Shown: positions 9,997 to 19,582 of the stretch, in pieces
How positions within the stretch are numbered: position 1 is the first letter of the stretch
How the letters are laid out: the number at the start of each line of letters is the position of its first letter
DNA from: Brassica napus
Lineage: Eukaryota; Streptophyta; Magnoliopsida; Brassicales; Brassicaceae
Direction: 5' to 3'
Length of the DNA stretch: 64,000 nt
Assembly: GCF_020379485.1 (NCBI RefSeq)
Contig: NC_063448.1
Location: forward strand, 16,515,726 to 16,579,725
Program-made: the position numbers and the translations under genes
The notes under the pieces: model-generated
Seen by the model: only the letters and a program-made list of their open reading frames with translations
What the model was told of the DNA's origin: nothing
The model's database searches: none

Positions 9997-12345
9997 ATGA
10001 TTTTTCAGTTACATGCAGTGTATGGAGAATGGTTGTTGAGAGATTTCCGTTGGGATTTTGTGGTTGATGATCTCAAAGGAGCAAGATTGTTTTTATTGAA
10101 TGAAGATTCAACACATGCTGAACTTGTTGCAATGGCTCAAGAAGATTATAACCTGGACATGAGAACAGTGAGTGTGGAGATTAGCTACTCATTACCAGCA
10201 GAAATGATGATGGCTCCAGGCAGTCTTCCCATTAATGTTACAAGTGATAGACAAGTTCGAAACTTGCTGGAGATACTCAAAACCCATAGAGTATGTCTTT
10301 GTGTATCAAGCCGCAGCAAGGTCGAAACGGTTTCAGAGAAAAGGGATATTGATGAAGCTGGTGAATGGGAAAAAGATGTTGGTGATAATGATGAAGCTGG
10401 TGAATGGGAAGAAGATGTTGGTGATGATGATGAAGCTGATGAATGTTTTGAAGATGTTGGTGATAATGAGTTTGTTGAAGATGAAAATCAAGATGGGGAG
10501 GAGGAAAATGGGGAGGAGGATGCTGATAATTCTATTGTTGGTGAAACGGATCAGAATGGTGGGGATTACAGTCTTTATGGAAAGGTTCCAGATGAGGACG
10601 AGGAAGATGATGATAATATTTGTTTTGAAGAAATCCAAAAGACATATGCTAAGACAAATGCTATTGAAGGAGGAAAATCGAATGGTACCAGTATCTATGT
10701 CAACCAGAGTTTTGTTAGCAAGGGTGCACTGCTTTCAGAGCTGCGGTTGGCAGCAGTGAGGGGTAAGTTTTCTTTCAGATTATACAAATCAACGAAAACT
10801 CTCGTTGTGGCAACATGTCCGGTTAGCTATTGTGGATGGAAGGTCAGAGCGAGTGTCAAACATGGGACAAACACGTTTTGGGTAACAAAGTATGTGGAAA
10901 AACATTTATGCTCAGCGGGAGACCGAATCGCTCAGCGGAGACACTGTACTCCGAAGTATGTAGGTAGTCTTTTCATTGATCGTGTTGGAATCATTGATGG
11001 GATAACTCCGCAGCATATCACTGATGCAATGAGGAACATGTTTGGCATGGCGCTTGATTACACCACTTCATACAGAGCACTGTTATATGCACAAAGATTG
11101 GTGAGAGGATCAGCAGAAGAAGGGTATTCGCGTCTGGCATCATATCTCGAGCAAATCTCCATTGCAAATCCTGATTCTATCACGGCGATAGAACTTGATT
11201 CTATGAAAAGATTTAAGTATCTATTTCTCTCTTTTGGAGCTTCTATCAAAGGTTTTAAGTATCAGAGAAGGGTCATTGTGGTGGATGGAACTCACCTAAG
11301 TGGAAAGTATGGAGGAACTATGTTAGCTGCAGCCGCACAAGATGGCAATTTTCAGATATTCCCATTGGCTTTTGGGATCGTGGATGAGGAAGATATACCT
11401 TCTTGGGAATGGTTTTTCACAAAATTGGCTAGTTGTATATCTCATGACAAGCCTCTGGTGATAGTCTCCGACCGACACAAGGCCATTAAAAGTGCGTGTG
11501 ATAAGGTGTTTCCTTGGGCAACCCGAGGAATATGTTATTATCACCTTCAAGATAACATTGTCAAAAAGTTTAAAGGGAAACATCTCATGTACTTGGTGAA
11601 AGAGGCTGCTTATGCTCACACGGTTTACGATTTTGACCGGTACATGGCTGAGATACGGAGTGCAAACCCGGAACTTGCAACGTATTTGGAGAAAGCCGAC
11701 GTCAGGCTATGGTCAAGGGTTTATTGTAAGGGGAACAGGTTCAACATAAAAACAAGCAACATTGCTGAATCTATTAATTCCGCACTGAAGCGAGCAAGAG
11801 GATTTCCGATTACGTTCCTGCTGGAGTTCATAAGGCAGAAGTTAGGAAAATGGTATTGGAAAAGGAGACAAGATGCTTTGAGTCTCACAACTGAACATAG
11901 CGGGGGTGTTGAATACTTGCTTGCTGTTCGAGAAGAGATAGCGGGTACGATGACGGTCGAACCAATTGATGGATGGCATTTCTTTGTCAAAGGTGGCAAA
12001 ATGGACTGTGTGGTTGATTTGGAACATGCAAAGTGTGATTGTGGTGTATATGGAGTGGAGAAAATACCTTGCTCTCATGCTATAGCTGCTGGAATACATG
12101 CTGGTTTGCATATCTCCACACTTGTATGTCCACTGTACTCAAAGAATTATCTGTATGCAGGATACTCAGAGAATATATATCCTATCGTGTCACAACATAT
12201 TGAGGAACGAGAATGCTTTCCTCCAGAACTAAAGCGTGGTCGGGGGAGACCGAAGAAATCAAGATGGCAATCTCGATATATATTCCATCTACTTATCCAT
12301 CTTGTTGGTGATGTACGTGGTTTGTCCTCGGTCTTAGTTAAATAA
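9997..12345 (+). CDS. mudrA-like: mudrA-like MULE transposase (782 aa)
   Basis: This is a DDE transposase expected to bind the element ends and catalyse cut-and-paste transposition in the nucleus. I chose ATG 9997 because it follows a TTTGCAG acceptor-like site, and MIFQLHAVYGEW is a natural family start. The frame remains open upstream into the palindrome field but has no earlier convincing ATG. Domains: N-terminal MuDR region (about 1-108), acidic linker with EAGEWE-DVGD repeats (about 115-210), Cys/His zinc region (ATCPVSYCGW...KHLC, about 270-315), and catalytic core with VVDGTHL (D430) and IVSDRHK (D492). The third acid may be E591 in NIAESIN. A SWIM zinc finger (C680-x-C682...C692-x-H694) and an AT-hook-like RGRGRPKK (747-754) follow. 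The last roughly 20 residues are encoded by antisense ULP1-gene sequence, because of the internal deletion. No stop or frameshift is seen, so it may still be active. Confidence 0.9.
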   Translation: MIFQLHAVYGEWLLRDFRWDFVVDDLKGARLFLLNEDSTHAELVAMAQEDYNLDMRTVSVEISYSLPAEMMMAPGSLPINVTSDRQVRNLLEILKTHRVCLCVSSRSKVETVSEKRDIDEAGEWEKDVGDNDEAGEWEEDVGDDDEADECFEDVGDNEFVEDENQDGEEENGEEDADNSIVGETDQNGGDYSLYGKVPDEDEEDDDNICFEEIQKTYAKTNAIEGGKSNGTSIYVNQSFVSKGALLSELRLAAVRGKFSFRLYKSTKTLVVATCPVSYCGWKVRASVKHGTNTFWVTKYVEKHLCSAGDRIAQRRHCTPKYVGSLFIDRVGIIDGITPQHITDAMRNMFGMALDYTTSYRALLYAQRLVRGSAEEGYSRLASYLEQISIANPDSITAIELDSMKRFKYLFLSFGASIKGFKYQRRVIVVDGTHLSGKYGGTMLAAAAQDGNFQIFPLAFGIVDEEDIPSWEWFFTKLASCISHDKPLVIVSDRHKAIKSACDKVFPWATRGICYYHLQDNIVKKFKGKHLMYLVKEAAYAHTVYDFDRYMAEIRSANPELATYLEKADVRLWSRVYCKGNRFNIKTSNIAESINSALKRARGFPITFLLEFIRQKLGKWYWKRRQDALSLTTEHSGGVEYLLAVREEIAGTMTVEPIDGWHFFVKGGKMDCVVDLEHAKCDCGVYGVEKIPCSHAIAAGIHAGLHISTLVCPLYSKNYLYAGYSENIYPIVSQHIEERECFPPELKRGRGRPKKSRWQSRYIFHLLIHLVGDVRGLSSVLVK
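12270..12295. other. Internal-deletion junction between convergent MULE genes
   Basis: To the left is the transposase C-terminus (GRPKKSRWQSR). To the right is, on the opposite strand, a ULP1-gene exon (HYLTKTEDKPRTSPTRW). The exact breakpoint lies in the short ATATATAT tract around 12280 and cannot be fixed from one copy. Confidence 0.65.
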
Positions 12346-13552
12346 TGACTGCAAACAAAAAAGCAATCAGTTTTGGACGAGTAAATCAAGCTATTATGGG
12401 TAAAGCAATCACTTACGGATCAGTTTTCAACCAATCAGCGAGTTCCTTCAACTTCTCTTTGTTTACTGGCGGAAATGGATTATAGGCCGCCACTTTATCT
12501 TTTTTTTTCTCTGCCGTATAAGGAGAACTCACAGTGGGAGCAGGTTTCTTCGCTCGTTTACTCTTTGCACGCTTGTCCAATACAACCAGGCTCGGTTCTG
12601 AAACTGGATCGCTTGGCTCGGTGGAAGCTTTATCCTCCGGCAAGATCTTATTACCGAGTTCCCCTCGGTTGCTGTATCCTCCGGCAACCATCTCTGCAAT
12701 AAAAATTGCACACAAGTTAACTCTGGACGACTTAAATAAAAGTTGCACACAAGTTAACCCTGGATTTGATACTAACCTCTTTGATTTGAGGAGGCTGTTT
12801 CTTTTGAGGAGGAGGCTGTTTCTTTTGAGGAGGAGGAGGCTGCTGCTGTTTCTTTTGAGGAGGAGGAGGCTGCTGTTTGGTTTGATGAGGAGGAGGCTGT
12901 TTACTAACCACGGTTTCATTGGCATGAGGGGTAGCCTGTTTGTTTCTACCCCCGGTTTCTTTGGCAAGAGGGGTAGGCTGTTTATCTTGAGGGGTAGCCT
13001 GATTGGTTAGAGGTGGAGGGGTAGCCTGATTGGTGACACCAACCTTCTTCTCCACAGCTTCCAATCTATCGGACAACTTCCTAAACTCCCTCATGCACTT
13101 ATTAAACCCTTTTTTCATGCAGTCAGCTACGCCCTTGAACATAATTTCCAACTCCTCTCTGGTCACCCCTCTAGCCTCTTCTCTAGCCTCTTCTCTAGCC
13201 TCTTCACTAGCCACTTTAGGAGCCTCTTTACGAGCTTTCTTCCGAGGTCTTGGATTGTCTTCCTCCTCCTCCTCCTCCTCCTCCAACACAACCATCTCTT
13301 TGGCCTTCTTCGATGGAGTCACAACCTTAGGTTTTGTATTGACCTTAGTACCAGTGACTTCCCAGCAATCCATGGTCCACTTCCACGGTCTCCGCTCATA
13401 CATGACTTTAATGATGTTCTCCGCGGGCAGGTCCTCAACCTCAGAGTCCCATTTTGGCCACATTTCACTAATGTCCTTCTCGACAAAGTTGATCACGCGG
13501 GTCTGCAGTAAATAGAAGAATCGAGTTAGATATTTGAAAAAAAATACTAAAT

Positions 13553-13785
13553 AGACGACTTAATTATAAGTCGTCTACTAAGTCGTCCAGCTGGAAGACC
13601 TTCCAGACGACTTATAATAAGTCGTCTAATAAGTCGTCCAGATGGAAGACTTTCCAGACGACTTAATTAAGTCGTCCGATAAGTCGTCGGGAAGACTTTC
13701 CAGACGACTTATTATAAGTCGTCCGATAAGTCGTCCAGCTGGACGACCTTCCAGACGACTTATAATAAGTCGTCTGCGCAGTCTT
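13553..13785. repeat. GACGACTTA palindrome array inside intron 2
   Basis: Repeated units GACGACTTATAATAAGTCGTC alternate with GTCCAGCTGGA spacers. The unit of about 60 bp occurs roughly four times within the second intron of the ULP1-type gene. Confidence 0.85.
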
Positions 13786-14688
13786 TTGGATTGAAGTAAA
13801 TACCTGACTCAAGATAGCAACTTTCATTGATCTGCGGCCTCTGCTGCCCTCGTAAGCCAGTATCGGTGGAGACGGACTGTCTGCTCTGGGACCACCAATA
13901 CTAGCACCCAATTCCGGCATAGCTGTGTACGTCCAGACCTGAAGAACTTGTATAAACCCATCCACGGTGTAACAGCCAGCAATTTCTTTGTTCCACAAAG
14001 AGTCCATCAGCACCTTAAACGCGACTCTCCCCCATGGATAATTCTCAAACCGTTCTAAATCCATCACTAGCCTTGCCAGAGTAGATCGTGTAGCGGTTGA
14101 AAACTTTCTCCCTTCAATGAATCCAGTGAAGATGGAGAGGTACGCGAGCCGCTTGCGATCTTCCCTGGACCAATCCCCGCATCTCTTCAGTGCTGCTATT
14201 ATCTGATCAGTAGTTGGCCCAGCTTCCAGATGAACTCCCAGCATCCCCCAGAAAGAAACCATCTCTGGGGTAACGTCACATTTTGGTGTCTCAAGGTCCT
14301 CGATGTACTCGCAGTTTAGACCAGTGAGGTTTTCAAACTCTAACAGTGAAAACCTCAAAGGTTCTGGACGAACGAGAGACCACATCTCATACTTCTTCTT
14401 AATGTCCAGCTTGAAACTGAGCATGTAGTGAACCAGCCTTGAAGCCCAACCAAATCCCTGCTCCTTGAACTTGATGAAAACTCCCAAACTCGATTCCTTG
14501 AGCTCTTCAAATTCGTCATCAGTAAGAGCTTTCCTAAGAGCAGTATGCAACTTGCTGTTATCCGTATGATACGAAATGCTATTGTGGGCTTCTGGCTCTT
14601 CCCCTTATGTGTATAACCTACGGGGGAGTTCTGGAATATCCATCCCTTTTGTCTGCAAAATAATCAAAGACAACAATATAAGTCCAGA

Positions 14689-14803
14689 CGACTTAGTAGA
14701 CGACTTATAATTAAGTCGTCTGGAAAGTCTTCCAAATGGACGACTTATATTTAAGTCATCTACTAAGTCGTCCAGTTGGAAGACTTTCCAGACGACTTAA
14801 ATT
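14689..14803. repeat. GACGACTTA palindrome array inside intron 1
   Basis: Two to three units of the same palindrome with CCAGTTGGA-like spacers occupy the first intron. Confidence 0.8.
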
Positions 14804-14848
14804 ACTTACAAGTCTTCCAGTCGCAGAAGGAGTTGGAGTACTCGTCAT

Positions 14849-15310
14849 TGCGGTTATAGATCTGAAAAAATAAACGTGAAACGGTGAGAATGAGTAAATT
14901 GATAGAGACAACGTTTTATGTTCATCTTTTCCTCGAGATTGATGACTTAGCGGCGGTAGGGTTTACAGAGAAACGGCGCTAAGGTTTACAGAGAAGAAGC
15001 GGCGGCGCTAGTGTTTAGAGGAAGCGGCGGTGAGAACGTTGGTGACCACGGTGGCGAGGGCGACGGTTTGTTCGGAAATAGTGGAAGCGGCGGCGCTAGG
15101 GTTTAGAGGAATCGGCGGCGCTAGGGTTTAGAGGAATCGGCGGCGCTAGGGTTAGAAGAAGCTGCGGCGACAACGGTGAGATAGATAGCCGACGTTGAGA
15201 ACGATGGTTTGTTCGGAAATCGTGGGAATTCGAAATCGCCTTTGAGAGAGAACTGTTAGGGTTTCTGAATTTCGCGAAAAATGAAACAAAAAAAATAAAA
15301 ATCACCTGAT
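14849..15310 (-). promoter_or_regulatory. Leader/promoter of ULP1-type gene with telo-box repeats
   Basis: On the minus strand CTAAACCCTAGCGCCGCCGA repeats with a period of 25 bp at about 15084-15157, and looser copies lie at 14950-15020 and near 15255. AAACCCTA is the plant telo-box found in many growth-related promoters. The region is GC-rich compared with its flanks. It lies directly upstream of the ATG at 14848, so it is leader or promoter DNA. Confidence 0.45.
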
Positions 15311-15375
15311 ATATTGGGTAAATAATCCGGTTAGCTTTAAAAGTACATTGGTAAACTTTAAGGTTTGGTCCGGTT

Positions 15376-15460
15376 TAGACGACTTATTCTGGCTGATAAT
15401 GTACAACAGACGACTTAATATTTAGTCGTCTGTTTTCAGACGACAAAATATTAAGTCGTC
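15376..15460. repeat. GACGACTTAATATTAAGTCGTC units in right subterminal region
   Basis: Three palindromic units occur, two of them adjacent (AGACGACTTAATATTTAGTC and its partner). Confidence 0.75.
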
Positions 15461-15837
15461 CTAAACCCTAAAATGAACCCCTAAACTAAAATGACTAGAT
15501 TAACTAACTAACCACGTTATAAAATCAAATTATACTTAAATAGTGTTTACTATACACAGAAATGAACACGCATAAGTAATTTTAAAAATTTTCAAAAACG
15601 GTTTTAATGCTTTCCAAAATCTAACCCTAAGAACACATACAATACTACAACATATGTTGATGAAACATAAACTTAAGAATATCATGACTCACTACTTTCA
15701 CTCATCTATGCTGAAAACAATTGAAATTTGTTATATCTTAATTTATACCTCCTAAGACATATGTTAATTACATAATTCCCATTTTTCACTTATCAAAATA
15801 TTTTTACAAAATTTTTAAATTATGTTTAAGACTAACT

Positions 15838-15903
15838 GTCCAGACGACTTTCAGTTAAGTCGTCTGGACGACTTATTTTCAAGTCGTCTAAACAGACGAC
15901 TTG
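15838..15903. repeat. Inner right-end palindromes of the MULE
   Basis: CAGACGACTTTCAGTTAAGT, GGACGACTTATTTTCAAGTC and AGACGACTTG units lie about 160 bp from the right end, mirroring the left subterminal field. Confidence 0.75.
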
Positions 15904-16021
15904 CGAGGGGTAGAAACGTAAAAAAAATTCCGTTTTCTTGTTTGGTCACAAGGGGATAGTTGTAATTTCAATTGCCTTTTAGGTTACTTTTGCCTTTGAC
16001 CCAAGTTGGGGTATTGTTTTG

Positions 16022-16062
16022 GGTTTGACTCCAAGTTTTGAGTCACACTTGGCAATTCTCCC
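16022..16062 (-). repeat. Right terminal inverted repeat of the 7.5-kb MULE
   Basis: Complemented, it reads GGGAGAATTGCCAAGTGTGA and continues identically to the left repeat. Confidence 0.85.
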
Positions 16063-16071
16063 TTTAAAGTA

Positions 16072-16528
16072 TGTTTAATTTGTTTAATCTATTGGTATTA
16101 TGGTATTACTATTAATCTAAATCCTAATTTTTCAAATAGTCCAAAACAAATCTTAATGGGACAAAATTCAAGTTCAAAATGTCTCTTTTTTCAAATTTTC
16201 CCTAAATTAAAATCGCCATTGTAATCTCTTTAAAATGCATATAATTAACCAGAGATCGGTTTAGATGAACCGGATGTAAAACTTGAAGCATTTCACTAGT
16301 GGAACCTAGTTGGTGGATTGCATAAATGTAATACATAAGAAAAGTGACGTAAACAAAAATACAAAAATCATTATTCCATCCACCATTATCGACAAAAAAA
16401 AAAATTGCTTTCCCGTACGTTGGAAGAAATATTGTCTTCTTCCTTCCCTATGCCGCCATGTCATATGCAATTACAATTCCTTTTCTTTTGGTCAGAATGC
16501 AATTACTATCCATCTACCTGATTATTGC
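16072..16528. other. AT-rich spacer between MULE and gypsy cluster
   Basis: No gene, repeat or RNA is recognised in these 457 bp. This is the only clear non-TE-looking spacer between the MULE and the LTR elements. Confidence 0.5.
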
Positions 16529-16769
16529 TGTTGGGGGTAAAAAACGGTCATGACAAAGTTAATGTTCAAATCCCCGCAAAATATCGGCATAAACGTTTTT
16601 ACCGAAGATACTCATCGTAAAAAGAATCTCTAAAAAGGAATCTCGCGATGAAACCTTGTTCAAGTCTCGGTTGAAACAAATATCGACCCTCCCAAGGAAA
16701 CGGGCACGTATCTAAACCAACTACTGACGAGCTCGAATACGGCGATCGGACAACGGACAAGCATGCACA

Positions 16770-16866
16770 CTGCTCGGTCGCTACGTAGCGACCGAGCTCG
16801 AGCCAAGCTCGGTCGCTACGTAGCGACTGAGCGCGAGCACGTTCCGATCGTTACGAAACGATCGAG
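16770..16866. repeat. U3 palindrome cluster (GGTCGCTACGTAGCGACC)
   Basis: There are two GGTCGCTACGTAGCGAC(C/T) palindromes and a related CGATCGTTACGAAACGATCG, separated by GAGC(T)CGAGCCAAGCTC-like links. They lie upstream of the LTR TATA box. Confidence 0.85.
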
Positions 16867-17296
16867 CTTTCCCAAAAGGTCGATACGACACGAATCCATG
16901 CATTCTCGTCGACTCTTTAATGCTATCTCCCGAAGACCGTAGCAAACTCATTTCATGTTTCTCGTCATTTGGAGTCATCAATCGAACTTATGATAAAAAC
17001 CGCGGAAAGTTCATTTTTATTGAAAGAAGCCGTAATAAACATCTCGATTCGAAGGACGGCCCGAAGAGACCTAAAACATGACTCGAAGCCCACTTACGAT
17101 TTCTTAAACAAAAGCCCATAAACCGTAGGACAGTTTATGCTTGGCTCGCAAGGGAAGATAAATGTCAAGTTTCCACGGATAAATACGAAAATTCGGAAGA
17201 TAATTACGAAGATCGGGAAAAATGGAATATCCCCATTTTTAGGCTATGACGGCTTAAGGGCAGAAGAGGAAAAGCGTAAACCGACCTAGGAGCGAG

Positions 17297-17303
17297 TATA
17301 TAA
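17297..17303 (+). promoter_or_regulatory. LTR TATA box
   Basis: TATATAA in the context GAGTATATAAGGAGTCC. The same box recurs in the other family 1 LTRs (for example 32857, 48063, and on the minus strand near 37335 and 58545), so it is the conserved LTR promoter. Confidence 0.6.
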
Positions 17304-17680
17304 GGAGTCCTAGGTGAGAGGCATGGAGGAGAGGCTTTTCTCAGAGCAAACTTAGCACTTAGAGCAATTAGGCAACTTTCCATTTTTGTTATTTCGAGCT
17401 GCGACTCAGCTAGGTTTTGCAGTCTTAGGTTATTAGAACTAGGGATCTCGCCGACAGCTCTCGTGGCCGAGGCTCTTACCTTGTTGTAAATCTCATACAC
17501 AAATTTGGAATAAGACTTCTCTTTGCTCTCTTTTAGATTTCTTATACTTTATTGTTGTTATCTCGTGTTCCGATTGCTTGGCGTGTGATATTAACAAATA
17601 TCCGGGACCTCTGGGAAATTAGGGTTTTCCTAGTTTCCTAATTTAAACGGAAATCGACAGTGCGAATTTTGGTTCCCACA

Positions 17681-17700
17681 GTTTGGCGCTAGAGGGAGGG
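17681..17700 (+). other. Primer-binding-site region
   Basis: GTTTGGCGCTAGAGGGAGGG starts immediately after the LTR end CCCACA. Near-identical sequence sits at the same place beside LTRs at 58166 and 51946, which supports it as the tRNA primer site. I cannot assign the tRNA with confidence. Confidence 0.6.
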
Positions 17701-17747
17701 GTGTTACAGATTAATCTAACTCTCAACCACAAAACGCTCGACCAGAC

Positions 17748-19354
17748 ATGTCAACTGACAACGCAAACAACATGCAAACCCCTCTCAACAGGGGAAACGA
17801 CACCGATCTTCACACTCCGACAGCAGATGTCTCCGCGGCCAACGCCGCGACACTTGAGGAGTTTAAAAAGATGTTCTCCGCCTATGAAAAATGGTCGGAA
17901 GAACAGGATAAGCTCGCGAACACCTTGAACAAACAGGTCGAGACCCTAACGACAAGAACTCGAGCAATCCGTCCCCATGGAACAACAAAGATCCGCGGGA
18001 AAAGACTCAATTTCGCAACCCCACTTGACAGGCCTGGAACAGCGCAGGAACGTCCTTCGGGACAGAGCCCTCGCGAAATATCTCCTGCCGAGAAACGGAA
18101 CTCTAAAAGCCCCCCGCCTCCTGCGAAGGACTCGGAGGGCAATGAAGTCGAGCACGTCGACTTGGATCCCAGCGAGGTCTCCAAAGATACCGAGGAAGAC
18201 GCCGACCGACATCTGAGATGGACCAGAAGCCGATCAGCTCGGGAAAGCTCTCCATTCGATAAACCAAAGAAGGAAGAGGAGGAAACCCTCAATTGGTACG
18301 AGCAGGAGGAGCTGACTGAAAAGCAAACCGAGATCACTCGCAGCAAACGCCGACAAGCTCGGAAATCTGCTGACGAGAAATCGGATATTCGCGACCTTCG
18401 CGATTACATCACTAAAACTGCAGCAGAGGTAAGGGCCGTAAAATATCAGATCCATCACGCTACCAGCGCTGCCCCTGAGATCGATAGGCTACTCGAGGGG
18501 GCTCGGAAGACTCCCTTCACCGCTCGCATCTCTGATAATAGGGTCTCTGACCAGGGAAAAATCAAAGTACCAAAGTACGATGGTACAACTGACCCTAAAG
18601 TGCACCTTCAGGCTTTCCACATTACGATGGGAAGGGCTAGACTGAAGGATAGCGAAAAGGACGTCGGCTATTGCCGCCTGTTCATCGAGAATCTGGAAGG
18701 CGCAGCGCTCGAGTGGTTCACGTGCCTCTAGCGAAACTCCATCGGAAGTTTTCGACAGCTCGCGTAGGAATTTCTCAAACAGTACTCTATGTTCATAGAT
18801 AGAGAAACGTCCGATGTCGACCTCAGGAGTCTTTCCCAGAGAGAAGGCGATCCCCTTTGCGAGTTCATAAGTCAGTTCAAGCTGGTAATGTCAAGGGTTA
18901 GCGGGATAAGCGACAAAGTGGCCATTGACGCGCTCAGAAAGACGCTTTGGTACAAGTCAAAATTCAGAAAGTGGATAACCCTCGACAAACCGCGGACGAT
19001 CCAAGACGCCCTCCACAAGGCAACAGACTACATCATAATCGAAGAGGAAACGAAAGTCTTGTCGCAAAAGCATAAGCCGAAAAAATCGTTCCCAAAAGAT
19101 GTAGACCCAAAGACGAAAAAGAAGAGCTCTCGGAACGACAAGTACGTCCATCACGAGGGAGAAGAACTCCAGGGGGCACATAACTACGCGATCAGCTCGG
19201 ATCAAGGACGAACCACGGGTAATACATGGACTCGCAATCAAGGATACGACAAAAACACCTTCTGTGAGTTCCACCAATCCCGAGGTCACTCCACGACTAA
19301 TTGCAAAGTCCTGGGAGCAAGGTTGGCCGCTAAGCTGGAACTTTCTGAAGTAAC
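17748..19354 (+). pseudogene. gag: Gag of family 1 gypsy element (two nonsense codons, 3' truncated)
   Basis: Gag would form the retroelement particle. The frame starts [16 protein letters not shown], with a charged, disordered N-terminal half. From about residue 275 ([14 protein letters not shown]) it enters the gag core ([12 protein letters not shown]...NSIGSF...EFLKQYS). Two in-frame TAG codons interrupt it at 18729-18731 and about 18768, each one base from TCG. The same frame then continues to a zinc-knuckle-like [14 protein letters not shown] near 19262-19303. The gene is cut at 19354 by a minus-strand LTR. Protease and pol of this element are not next to it. Confidence 0.85.
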
Positions 19355-19582
19355 TGTGGGAACCGGAATTCGTACTGTCGATTTCCGTTTAAATTTGGAA
19401 AGTAGGAGAACCCTAGTTTCCTAGAGGTCCCATATATCTGCTAATACCACATGCCAAGCAATCAAAACACGGGATAACAACGATAAAGTATAAGAAATCG
19501 TAAAAAGAGAGCAAAGAGAAGTCTTATCCGAATTTGCGTATGAGCGTTTACAATAAGGTATAAACCTGGGCTCGAGAGCTGA
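19355..19582 (-). mobile_element. Family 1 LTR fragment inserted in gag
   Basis: TGTGGGAACCGGAATTCGTA is the complement of the family 1 LTR end. The LTR runs for 228 bp before an Athila LTR interrupts it at 19583. The remainder of this LTR is not visible in the window. Confidence 0.8.

Larger units (their letters stand above)
12280..14848 (-). pseudogene. ULP1-type MULE gene, DUF1985 part kept, protease domain lost
   Basis: Five exons can be traced on the minus strand: 14810-14848 (MTSTPTPSATGRL, then GTAAGT), 13804-14652, 12777-13502, 12417-12691 (ends KTDP, then GTAAGT) and 12348 down to the deletion. Exon 2 holds the DUF1985-like region (MWSLVRPEPLRFSLLEFENL, YPWGRVAFKVLMDSLW). Exon 3 adds an acidic run, a coiled segment and Pro/Gln-rich KKQPPPP repeats. 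Two defects are visible. A TAA at 14605-14607 stops the frame early in exon 2, and the gene ends within exon 5 before any ULP1 His-Asp-Cys catalytic domain. In intact relatives this gene encodes a SUMO-protease-like protein of unknown role in transposition. This copy cannot supply it. Confidence 0.75.
8549..16071 (+). mobile_element. Large Mutator-like element (7505 bp), ULP1/KI-MULE type, internally deleted
   Basis: A perfect 9-bp TSD TTTAAAGTA (8549-8557 and 16063-16071) flanks 8558-16062. The terminal inverted repeats share GTGACTCAAAACTTGGAGTC. The element carries a plus-strand mudrA-like transposase (9997-12345) and a convergent minus-strand gene with a DUF1985-like region and ULP1-type linker (12280-14848). 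That pairing is the one described for Arabidopsis Kaonashi (KI) MULEs. Subterminal regions and introns are filled with GACGACTTA palindromes. The two genes are fused tail to tail by an internal deletion near 12280. The perfect TSD argues for recent insertion. Confidence 0.9.
16529..17680 (+). mobile_element. 5' LTR of family 1 (Tat-like) gypsy element
   Basis: The LTR begins TGTTGGGGGTAAAAAACGGT and ends GAATTTTGGTTCCCACA, then the priming-site-like GTTTGGCGCTAGAGGGAGG follows. It is 1152 bp long. U3 contains GGTCGCTACGTAGCGACC palindromes (16770-16866) and a TATATAA at 17297 marks the promoter. A gag gene follows in the same orientation. Confidence 0.85.

Noticed and set aside
12534..13515. 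Plus-strand ORFs opposite the ULP1-type exons
   Set aside because: They are shadows of Pro/Gln- and Glu-rich exons on the minus strand.
14950..15160. Interstitial telomere repeats
   Set aside because: The motif is CTAGGGTTTAGAGG inside a 25-bp repeat, not tandem TTTAGGG, so telo-box is a better description.
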